Shown piece by piece: positions 1-5,351 of a DNA stretch of 5,563 nt. A model generated the notes under the pieces. It searched no databases, was not told where the DNA came from, and worked only from the letters and a program-made list of their open reading frames with translations. Position 1 is the first letter of the stretch, and each line of letters starts with the position of its first letter. The stretch spans positions 1 through 5,563 of the forward strand of contig DHGT01000063.1 in the NCBI GenBank assembly GCA_002402905.1, in the 5' to 3' direction. This DNA comes from Desulfatitalea sp. UBA4791. Lineage in GTDB: Bacteria; Desulfobacterota; Desulfobacteria; Desulfobacterales; Desulfosarcinaceae. The position numbers were made by a program, and so were the translations under genes.

Positions 1-203
1 CGCCAAGACGCCCGTCGCTGCTCCTCATCGGCCATGAAATCCCGGAAGTCGATCGGCTTGTATTGCGTCCAGATGCCCCCCTTGCTCCTGAAATCGGGAA
101 TGCCCGATTCGGTGCTGATGCCGGCGCCGGTGAACACGACCAATCGCCGGCTTTCGTCTATCATGGTTCTCAACCCTGCCAATTTTTCTATTGGTGTTTC
201 CAT
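1..203 (-). CDS. Sir2-family NAD-dependent protein deacylase (sirtuin), N-terminal part only
   Basis: Partial gene: it starts at 203 and runs off the left edge after about 67 codons, so there is no stop in the window. Sirtuins remove acetyl or other acyl groups from lysines using NAD+, yielding nicotinamide and O-acyl-ADP-ribose; in bacteria a known target is acetyl-CoA synthetase. The translation carries the family's NAD-binding signature: VVFTGAGISTESGIPDFRS at residues 22-40, with GAGIS at 26-30 and PDFR at 36-39, preceded by a short helix. It continues with GGIW (42-45) and a basic/acidic stretch ending ADEEQRRASW. The PDFRS form, rather than PTFRG, argues against a SIRT5-like desuccinylase. 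The zinc-binding and catalytic-His regions lie outside the window. I chose the ATG at 203 (weak TTGAG upstream, helix of normal length before the signature). The in-frame ATG at 164 has an AGGG nine bases upstream and is a real alternative; ATGs at 248 and 251 lack a ribosome-binding site. It is divergent from the chemoreceptor gene. The family is certain; substrate and exact start are not. Confidence 0.9.
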   Translation of the reverse strand, partial: METPIEKLAGLRTMIDESRRLVVFTGAGISTESGIPDFRSKGGIWTQYKPIDFRDFMADEEQRRASW

Positions 204-228
204 AAAATCGCTCAACTTTTCTAGATAA
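203..228 (+). promoter_or_regulatory. Possible flagellar-type (sigma-28-like) promoter for the chemoreceptor gene
   Basis: TAAA at 203-206 is followed, 14 bases later, by CTAGATAA at 221-228. The FliA/sigma-28 consensus is TAAA-N15-GCCGATAA. The -35 core is perfect and the GATAA half of the -10 is present, but the GCC half is poor and the spacer is one base short. The position, about 57 bases before the chemoreceptor start, is sensible, and chemoreceptor genes are often in this regulon. GATAAT at 224-229 could equally be a sigma-70 -10 box, though no good -35 sits 17 bases upstream of it. The TAAA overlaps the presumed start codon of the divergent sirtuin gene. Weak match, offered only as a candidate. 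Confidence 0.22.
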
Positions 229-285
229 TAGGCAATACTGATAAGCATCATAGCGGTTGATATCATCGAACTCAAGGGGTGGGGT

Positions 286-1974
286 ATGGCATTCATCAAA
301 AATTTGAAAATCAGAGTCAAGTTGTTGGCCGGCTTCGGCATCATGGTCGTGTTCATGGCGGTGATCGGTTACACCGGTTATCGCAGCGTTCGAGGGGTTC
401 AAACTGATTTAAAGGCGATTTACGGGATTCAGATGCCGAGCATCGACTTTTTGATCGAGGCTGATCGCGATTTGCAGCAGTTGCTGGTGGCCGAGCGGTC
501 CATGATCTTCACCGATCCAAAATCCGAGCTCTTCAAGCAGTTCGTCGAAGAATACGATACCAACCTGAAGCAGTCGGATTCGCGTTGGAACAAATATGTG
601 GCCCTGGCCCAGACCGAAGAGGAGAAGGCGCTGTTTCCGGTTTACGATGAGGCCAGAAAAAAGTGGCAGCTGGAGTCCCGCAAAGTGGTGGACTTGGCTC
701 GAAAGGGGACCGCCGAGTCGATTCAGCAGGCCCAGGCGTTGACCCTTGGAAAGGCAAAAGAACATTTCGAGCAGATGCGGAACCAACTGGACAAGCTGAC
801 CGAAATCAATCTGGCCCTGGCCGAGAAAGCCAGCGCGAATGCCCAGAGCACATACAGATCCGCCGTGACCATACTACTATTGGTCGTGGCCTTGGGCGTG
901 GCCGTCGGCGTGCTGCTGGCATGGTCCATTGCGCGCATGATCACCCGTCCGGTCAATGCCATGGTCTTTGGTCTGAAAGATATCGCCCAAGGCGAGGGTG
1001 ATCTGACCAAGCGCCTGGACGATGTCTCCAAAGACGAGTTGGGGGATCTGGCCGGTTGGTTCAACACTTTTATGGACAAGCTGCAGGGAATGATCAAGGA
1101 GATGGCCGGGAATGCGGCCACCCTGGACAACGCCTCAGGTACCCTGGCTGAGCTGTCCAAGCATATGTCGACCAGTGCCGAAGATATGTTCGGCAAGTCG
1201 AATACCGTCGCGGCAGCAGTCGAAGAGATGAGCGCCAACATCAACAATGTGGCGGCGGCCATGGAACAGTCGAGCACCAATGCCGGTGTCGTGGCCGCAT
1301 CGGCCGAGGAGATGAGCTCCACGATAAACGAAATCGCCCAGAATGCCGAGAAAGCTCGAAAAATTTCCGATGGCGCCGTGAATACCGCTGTGGCCTCTTC
1401 CGAGCAGATGGATGCCCTGGGGCAGGCCGCCGCCGGTGTCGGCAAAGTGGTCGAGACCATTACCGACATTTCCGAGCAGGTCAACTTGTTGGCATTGAAC
1501 GCCACCATCGAGGCGGCGCGCGCCGGCGAAGCGGGCAAGGGCTTTGCCGTGGTGGCGAACGAGATCAAGGAGCTGGCCAAGCAGACGTCGGAGGCCACAT
1601 TGGATATCAAGGGCAAGATCGCCAATATCCAGTCCAGCACGACCGGAGCGGTTTCGGGAATCGATGAGATCTCCAAGGTCATCAAAACCATCAACGATAT
1701 CGTCGGCACCATTGCGGCGGCAGTCGAGCAGCAATCCTCGGCCACCCAGGAAATCGCCAATAACATCGCCCAGGCATCCAACGGCATCCAGGAGGTCAAC
1801 GAAAACGTCAGTCAGAGCTCTTCGGTGGCTACGCAGATCGCTCAGGACGTCGGCCTGGTGAACCAGTCGGCCAGCGAGATGGCCAACAGCAGCGGTCAAG
1901 TCAAGGTCAGCGCCGAAGATCTTCGATCCATCGCTCAAAAGCTCAATACGGTGGTCAACAGCTTCAAGGTGTGA
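286..1974 (+). CDS. Methyl-accepting chemotaxis protein (transmembrane chemoreceptor with 4-helix-bundle sensor)
   Basis: Inner-membrane chemoreceptor, 562 residues, that passes ligand binding outside the cytoplasm to CheA/CheW. Residues 1-11 are a short basic cytoplasmic N-terminus; TM1 is about 12-29. A roughly 160-residue, largely helical and charged periplasmic region (30-192), with a typical LLVAERSMIF stretch at 66-75, fits the 4HB_MCP/Tar-like sensor rather than a Cache domain. TM2 is about 193-213 and is followed by a HAMP linker (about 214-268, with ITRPVNAM). The coiled-coil signalling domain fills the rest. Its highly conserved tip is at about 397-431 (EQVNLLALNATIEAARAGEAGKGF at its core, in pieces). 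Likely methylation segments are AAAVEEMSANIN (309-320), ASAEEMSS (338-345) and VEQQSSATQEIA (480-491). The C-terminus is NSFKV, with no NWETF-like CheR tether. AAGGGG at 274-279, six bases before the ATG, supports the start. A terminator follows directly, so it is probably monocistronic. No che gene is in view; the ligand cannot be read from sequence. Confidence 0.96.
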   Translation: MAFIKNLKIRVKLLAGFGIMVVFMAVIGYTGYRSVRGVQTDLKAIYGIQMPSIDFLIEADRDLQQLLVAERSMIFTDPKSELFKQFVEEYDTNLKQSDSRWNKYVALAQTEEEKALFPVYDEARKKWQLESRKVVDLARKGTAESIQQAQALTLGKAKEHFEQMRNQLDKLTEINLALAEKASANAQSTYRSAVTILLLVVALGVAVGVLLAWSIARMITRPVNAMVFGLKDIAQGEGDLTKRLDDVSKDELGDLAGWFNTFMDKLQGMIKEMAGNAATLDNASGTLAELSKHMSTSAEDMFGKSNTVAAAVEEMSANINNVAAAMEQSSTNAGVVAASAEEMSSTINEIAQNAEKARKISDGAVNTAVASSEQMDALGQAAAGVGKVVETITDISEQVNLLALNATIEAARAGEAGKGFAVVANEIKELAKQTSEATLDIKGKIANIQSSTTGAVSGIDEISKVIKTINDIVGTIAAAVEQQSSATQEIANNIAQASNGIQEVNENVSQSSSVATQIAQDVGLVNQSASEMANSSGQVKVSAEDLRSIAQKLNTVVNSFKV

Positions 1975-2008
1975 TCGCAGCCCTGATCAAGCAGATATTT
2001 AATGTCAT

Positions 2009-2040
2009 AAGCCCCCGGCCCGATGGGACGGGGGCTTTTT
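2009..2040 (+). terminator. Rho-independent terminator of the chemoreceptor gene
   Basis: AAGCCCCC (2009-2016) pairs with GGGGGCTT (2030-2037). The helix extends inward by G2017-C2029, one G/A mismatch, and CCC (2019-2021) with GGG (2025-2027) around a GAT loop. Five T residues (2036-2040) follow on the plus strand. It lies 34 bases after the chemoreceptor stop. The leuA stop codon, coming from the other direction, begins at 2048, so this hairpin is also the first structure met by leuA transcripts. On the minus strand the stem is followed by ATGACATTAAAT, which has no proper U-tract, so termination should be strong rightward and weaker leftward. Confidence 0.9.
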
Positions 2041-2045
2041 AGCTG

Positions 2046-3584
2046 CTACAAACTTTGGGCGCGTTCTATCGGGTGGGATTTCAGGTACTCCATGCGGTTC
2101 AAGCCATTGATATACGCAAGGGCGCTGGCCGTGATGATGTCGGGGTCCGATCCCCGGCCGAGGGCCACCAGTCCATTTTCCTTGAGCCTCACGGTCACTT
2201 CACCCTGGGCATCGGTGCCGCCGGTCAAGGCGCTGACCGTGAAGCGCAGCAGTTCGGATTCGGTGTGGGTGAGCTTGGCAATAGTGTTGTAGGCGGCGTC
2301 GATGGGACCATTACCGTATCCGGCGCCTTTGATCGAGCGGCCGTTGATGGAGAGCTGCACGCTGGCCATGGGCATGACGGTGGTACCTGCCGAAACATGC
2401 AGGTACTCCAGGGAGAAGGTTTCCGTGGTGCGCAGGACGCCTTCGGTGACGATGGCTTCCAGGTCCTCGTCGACCACATGTTTCTTTTTGTCGGCCAGGG
2501 CCTTGAATTTATCGAAGACCAGGCGCAGTTCTTCGTCGGACAGATCGTAGCCCAGATCCTTGAGATGCTCCCGCAAGGCATGGCGGCCCGAGTGTTTGCC
2601 CAGCACCAGTTTGTTGGCGTTCAGGCCGATGGTTTCCGGTTTCATGATTTCGTACGTCATGGGATTCTTGAGTACGCCGTCCTGGTGGATGCCGGCTTCG
2701 TGGGAGAAGGCATTGGCGCCCACGATGGCCTTGTTGGGCTGTACCATGATACCGGTGATCATGCTGACCAATCGACTGGTGGGGTAAATGTGCTCGGTCT
2801 TGATGTTGGTGTGCAGCGGCATGTAGTTGTTGCGTGTCCGCAAGGCCATCACCACCTCTTCCAGGGAGGTGTTGCCGGCCCGTTCGCCGATGCCGTTGAC
2901 CGTCACCTCGGCTTGCCGGGCACCGACCGCCAGGGCGGCCAGGGTGTTGGCCGTGGCCAGACCCAGATCGTTGTGGCAATGGATGCTGACGATCGCCTTG
3001 TGGATGTTCGGCGTGTGCTGCATGACATATTGGACCAGGTCGGCAAACTCATTGGGAATGGCATAGCCGACCGTGTCGGGCAGGTTGACCGTGGTCGCAC
3101 CGGCCGCGATGGCGGCTTCGAAGACTTTACAGAGAAAATCGCGGTCGCTGCGGGAGCCGTCTTCCGCAGAAAACTCCACGTTGTCGGTCAGGCTTTTGGC
3201 GTAGGTCACGGCATCCTTGACTTGGGCCAGCACCTGATCACGATTCATCCGCAGCTTGTATTCCAGGTGGATGTCGGAAGTGGCCAGAAAGGTGTGGATC
3301 CTGGGTTTGGCGGCATCTTTGATGGCGCCCCAGGCGCAGTCGATGTCCGCTTTGTCGGCTCGGGCCAATCCAGCGACTTCCGTTACCTTGAGTCGGCCGG
3401 CAATTTGGGAGACGGCATCAAAATCGCCTTCCGAGGCTGCCGGAAAACCGGCTTCGATGATATCCACACCCAACTTTTCCAGTTGGATGGCCAGTCGCAA
3501 CTTCTCCGCCGTGTTCATACTTGCACCGGGCGATTGCTCGCCGTCGCGCAACGTCGTGTCGAAAATTTTAACCAGTTCGGTCAT
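2046..3584 (-). CDS. leuA: 2-isopropylmalate synthase
   Basis: Catalyses the first committed step of leucine synthesis: acetyl-CoA plus 2-oxoisovalerate gives (2S)-2-isopropylmalate, in the cytoplasm and dependent on a divalent metal. The 512 residues match the usual length of bacterial type-1 LeuA. The catalytic DRE-TIM barrel begins with FDTTLRDGEQSPG (8-20), holding the DRE-type Asp9 and catalytic Arg13. EAGFPA is at 44-49. The metal-binding HxH is in SIHCHNDLGLA (His202, His204), and Asn238 lies in NGIGERAGN. The linker signature FSHEAGIHQDG (293-303) and GKHSGRHAL (329-337) follow. The C-terminal regulatory domain, about 390-500, ends with the characteristic GRGSDPDIITASALAYINGLNR, given here in part as GSDPDIITASALAYING (478-494). 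This is the domain through which leucine inhibits the enzyme in characterised relatives. No key residue is missing. The ATG at 3584 has GAGGT six bases upstream. It is the last gene of the minus-strand ilvC-cimA-leuA block, separated from cimA by a structured 162-base spacer that may regulate it. No leuCDB genes are visible in the window. Confidence 0.97.
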   Translation of the reverse strand: MTELVKIFDTTLRDGEQSPGASMNTAEKLRLAIQLEKLGVDIIEAGFPAASEGDFDAVSQIAGRLKVTEVAGLARADKADIDCAWGAIKDAAKPRIHTFLATSDIHLEYKLRMNRDQVLAQVKDAVTYAKSLTDNVEFSAEDGSRSDRDFLCKVFEAAIAAGATTVNLPDTVGYAIPNEFADLVQYVMQHTPNIHKAIVSIHCHNDLGLATANTLAALAVGARQAEVTVNGIGERAGNTSLEEVVMALRTRNNYMPLHTNIKTEHIYPTSRLVSMITGIMVQPNKAIVGANAFSHEAGIHQDGVLKNPMTYEIMKPETIGLNANKLVLGKHSGRHALREHLKDLGYDLSDEELRLVFDKFKALADKKKHVVDEDLEAIVTEGVLRTTETFSLEYLHVSAGTTVMPMASVQLSINGRSIKGAGYGNGPIDAAYNTIAKLTHTESELLRFTVSALTGGTDAQGEVTVRLKENGLVALGRGSDPDIITASALAYINGLNRMEYLKSHPIERAQSL

Positions 3585-3590
3585 TTTTTT

Positions 3591-3617
3591 ACCTCAGTCG
3601 TCTGTTTCGTTCATCAT
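3591..3617 (-). promoter_or_regulatory. leuA ribosome-binding site overlapped by the stop of a 7-codon mini-ORF
   Basis: GAGGT (3595-3591, minus strand) lies six A residues before the leuA ATG and is a good Shine-Dalgarno sequence that fixes the leuA start. Immediately upstream, a tiny reading frame MMNETDD runs from ATG at 3617 (or 3614) to a TGA at 3596-3594 that overlaps this ribosome-binding site. Such an arrangement permits translational coupling, but the mini-ORF has no clear ribosome-binding site of its own and contains no leucine codons, so it may be chance. The ribosome-binding site is well supported; the mini-ORF is not. Confidence 0.6.
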
Positions 3618-3682
3618 GTGTCAGGTTGGATCCGGTCCACCTGCCGGACCGATGCGCTTCGATTCACTCACATGAACGAAAC
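3604..3682 (-). repeat. Long inverted repeat in the leuA leader, 14 paired bases with a 3-base bulge
   Basis: In the leuA-sense strand, GTTTCGTTCATGTG (3682-3669) is complementary to CACATGATGAACGAAAC (3620-3604), leaving three unpaired bases (one copy of the duplicated ATG/CAT triplet). Eleven of the pairs are contiguous. The arms enclose 48 bases that contain their own hairpin (3630-3653). The 3' arm ends eight bases before the leuA ribosome-binding site. There is no U-tract after the stem, so it is not an intrinsic terminator. It may be an RNA element acting on leuA translation or stability, or a DNA dyad for a regulator; the sequence cannot decide. Confidence 0.6.
3630..3653 (-). promoter_or_regulatory. 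Hairpin nested inside the leuA-leader inverted repeat
   Basis: On the leuA-sense strand ATCGGTCC (3653-3646) pairs with GGACCGGAT (3638-3630) with a single bulged G, giving eight pairs around the seven-base loop GGCAGGT. It lies wholly within the loop of the long inverted repeat, so both can form together as a two-tier structure upstream of leuA. No function can be assigned. Confidence 0.5.
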
Positions 3683-3683
3683 G
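3655..3683 (-). promoter_or_regulatory. Alternative local hairpin competing with the long leader stem
   Basis: CGTTTCGTTCA (3683-3673) can pair with TGAATCGAAGCG (3666-3655) around the six-base loop TGTGAG. This gives eleven pairs, including one G-U wobble, with one bulged U at 3662. The left arm is the same sequence that forms the 5' arm of the long-range stem (3682-3669), so the two folds exclude each other. Mutually exclusive pairing next to a biosynthetic gene is the hallmark of attenuators and riboswitch-like leaders, although no terminator is formed here. It is a hand-made fold and was not energy-tested. Confidence 0.4.
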
Positions 3684-3692
3684 AAAGCATGG

Positions 3693-3717
3693 GCCGCAGG
3701 GGAGATGTCCCTGCGGC
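3693..3717 (-). promoter_or_regulatory. Strong GC-rich hairpin between cimA and leuA
   Basis: GCCGCAGGG and CCCTGCGGC form a perfect nine-base-pair stem with a seven-base loop, starting about 30 bases after the cimA stop. In the transcription direction it is followed by CCATGCTTTCGTTTCGTTC, which is only loosely U-rich and interrupted, so it is at best a poor intrinsic terminator. It could attenuate transcription into leuA, protect the 3' end of the ilvC-cimA message, or be the first element of a structured leuA leader. The stem itself is unambiguous; its role is inference. Confidence 0.6.
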
Positions 3718-3746
3718 GTGAGGTCCTGCCTTTCTCATGGGGCTGT

Positions 3747-5339
3747 TCATAATGGGTTGGATTCCTCCTGTTTGGCCAGCTTGTACTGGAAGCTGTCGGC
3801 CAGGGCCTGCCAACTCGCTTCAATGATGTCTTCCGAGACGCCGATGGTGCTCCAGATATCGTCGCTGTCCCGGGATTCGATAAACACGCGCACCTTGGCT
3901 TGGGTGCCGCTTCGGCCGTCGATGACGCGCACCTTGAAATCCACCAGACCCATACTCCCCAGATCGGGATAGAATTTGGCCAGTGCCTTGCGCAAGGCGT
4001 TGTCTAGGGCGCTCACCGGTCCCTTTCCTTCGGCGGCGGTGATTTCTGAGGTACCCCCCACATTGATCTTGATGGTGGCGTAGGCCCGGCAAGGTTGATC
4101 TTTGTCTTTTTCGATGGAGACCCGGAACTTCTCCAGCGCGAAGAGCGGGACGAACTGTTCCGTGAATTTCTGCAGCAGGATCTTCATGGAGCCGTCGGCC
4201 ACATCGAATTGATACCCTTTATCTTCGAGCGCCTTGATCTCTGCGGCGATCTGATGGCTGTCGAAGCCATTGCCGCCCAGTTCGACCCCCAGCTCTTTGG
4301 CCTTGTAGATGATGTTGCTCCTGCCTCCGAGGTCCGATACCAGCACGCGGCGTTGATTGCCGACCAGCGCCGGGTCCATGTGTTCGTAAGCCCGCGGCAC
4401 TTTCATGATGGCATTGACGTGCAGTCCGCCTTTGTGCGCAAAGGCGCTGCGCCCCACGAAGGGTCTGGAATTGAGCGGCACGATGTTGGCCGTTTCGCTG
4501 ACAAAACGGGACAGGTTCTTCAAGTGCACGAATTTATCTTCGGGAATGGTGCGCATCCCCATTTTAAGACTCAACAGCGGGATGACGGTGATCAGGTCGG
4601 CGTTGCCGCAGCGTTCCCCATATCCGTTTACGGTTCCCTGGGCCAGAACCGCACCGGCACGCAGTGCGGCAATGGTGTTGGCCACGGCCAAGCCGCAGTC
4701 GTTGTGGGCATGAATGCCCAGGCGGGGTTCGATGCCGTTAGCGGTCAACTCCTGATGGATTTGACCCACGATCGATTCGATGTCGTGGGGCAGGGTGCCG
4801 CCGTTGGTATCGCACAACACCAGGACATCGGCGCCGGCCCGGGCCGCCGCGAAGAGGGTTTCAAGGGCGTAGGGTGCATCTTCTTTGCAGGCGTCAAAAA
4901 AGTGCTCGGCATCGTAGATGACCTCCCGGCCGTGGGATTTGAGAAGCGCTACGCTCTCCTGGATCATGGCCAGGTTCTCTTCTCGTGTATTGCCCATCAC
5001 CTCTTCGACATGCAGGGGCCAGGATTTGCCGACAATGGCCACGGCCGGCGCCTGGCAGTCGATCAAGGCCTTGAGATTGGGATCCTCTTCGGCGGCCGTG
5101 TTGGCTTTGCGTGTCGAACCGAACGCGGTAAGGCGTGCGTGGGTGAATTTTTCCCTGCGGGCCAGTTCGAAGAAACGGGCATCCCTTAAATTGGATCCCG
5201 GCCACCCGCCTTCGATATAGTGAACCCCGGTCTGATCGAGCCTTTTGGCGATTTTGATCATCTCCTCCGACGAGAAGTTGATGTTTTCACCCTGACTGCC
5301 GTCCCGAAGCGTGGTGTCGTAGATGAGCACCTGTTTCAT
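3747..5339 (-). CDS. cimA: (R)-citramalate synthase, long LeuA-like type
   Basis: Condenses pyruvate with acetyl-CoA to (R)-citramalate, opening the threonine-independent route to 2-oxobutyrate and isoleucine. At 530 residues it has the expected length for this group. The DRE-TIM barrel opens with YDTTLRDGSQGENINFS (7-23), with Asp8 and Arg12. It then shows EGGWPGSN (43-50), which marks the citramalate synthase branch rather than LeuA (which has EAGFPA). The metal ligands His210 and His212 lie in GIHAHNDCGLAVAN, and Asn246 in NGYGERCGNADL. AFAHKGGLHVNAI (299-311) carries His302 and His307. A C-terminal LeuA-type regulatory domain, roughly 390-520, is intact, so feedback by isoleucine is expected by analogy with characterised enzymes. 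The ATG at 5339 has AGGA five bases upstream. The ilvC stop is only 12 bases away, and a second AGGA overlaps it, so the two genes are surely co-transcribed and perhaps translationally coupled. An isopropylmalate or homocitrate synthase role is unlikely given the adjacent true leuA and these motifs. Substrate is inferred from the family. Confidence 0.93.
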   Translation of the reverse strand: MKQVLIYDTTLRDGSQGENINFSSEEMIKIAKRLDQTGVHYIEGGWPGSNLRDARFFELARREKFTHARLTAFGSTRKANTAAEEDPNLKALIDCQAPAVAIVGKSWPLHVEEVMGNTREENLAMIQESVALLKSHGREVIYDAEHFFDACKEDAPYALETLFAAARAGADVLVLCDTNGGTLPHDIESIVGQIHQELTANGIEPRLGIHAHNDCGLAVANTIAALRAGAVLAQGTVNGYGERCGNADLITVIPLLSLKMGMRTIPEDKFVHLKNLSRFVSETANIVPLNSRPFVGRSAFAHKGGLHVNAIMKVPRAYEHMDPALVGNQRRVLVSDLGGRSNIIYKAKELGVELGGNGFDSHQIAAEIKALEDKGYQFDVADGSMKILLQKFTEQFVPLFALEKFRVSIEKDKDQPCRAYATIKINVGGTSEITAAEGKGPVSALDNALRKALAKFYPDLGSMGLVDFKVRVIDGRSGTQAKVRVFIESRDSDDIWSTIGVSEDIIEASWQALADSFQYKLAKQEESNPL

Positions 5340-5351
5340 GATTTTCCTATC

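Noticed and set aside
34..228. 64-codon plus-strand frame at the left end
   Set aside because: Antisense to the sirtuin coding sequence; no family resemblance.
25..402. 125-codon minus-strand frame overlapping the sirtuin and the chemoreceptor start
   Set aside because: Out of phase with the sirtuin signature. The His/Arg/Gln-rich translation is a frame-shifted reading of that gene plus antisense to the chemoreceptor.
723..1799. Long open frame antisense to the chemoreceptor signalling domain (358 codons), and a second one at 1135-1938
   Set aside because: Low-complexity Ala/Ser/Thr/Leu-rich shadow of the coiled-coil coding sequence; no motif and no ribosome-binding site that would compete with the intact sense gene.
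3693..3717. Calling the cimA-leuA hairpin a definite Rho-independent terminator
   Set aside because: The sequence after the stem (CCATGCTTTCG...) lacks a continuous U-tract, so it is reported only as a hairpin of unknown role.
3585..3746. Classical leucine attenuator or T-box in the leuA leader
   Set aside because: No run of leucine codons, no terminator with a U-tract, and no T-box-like conserved sequence that I can recognise.
2055..3752. 565-codon open frame antisense to leuA
   Set aside because: It lies exactly opposite a full, motif-complete leuA. Its translation is rich in G, V, D, H and Q with no recognisable domain, as expected from the complement of GC-rich codons.
4095..5189. 364-codon open frame antisense to cimA
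   Set aside because: Shadow of the complete cimA, with no recognisable domain.
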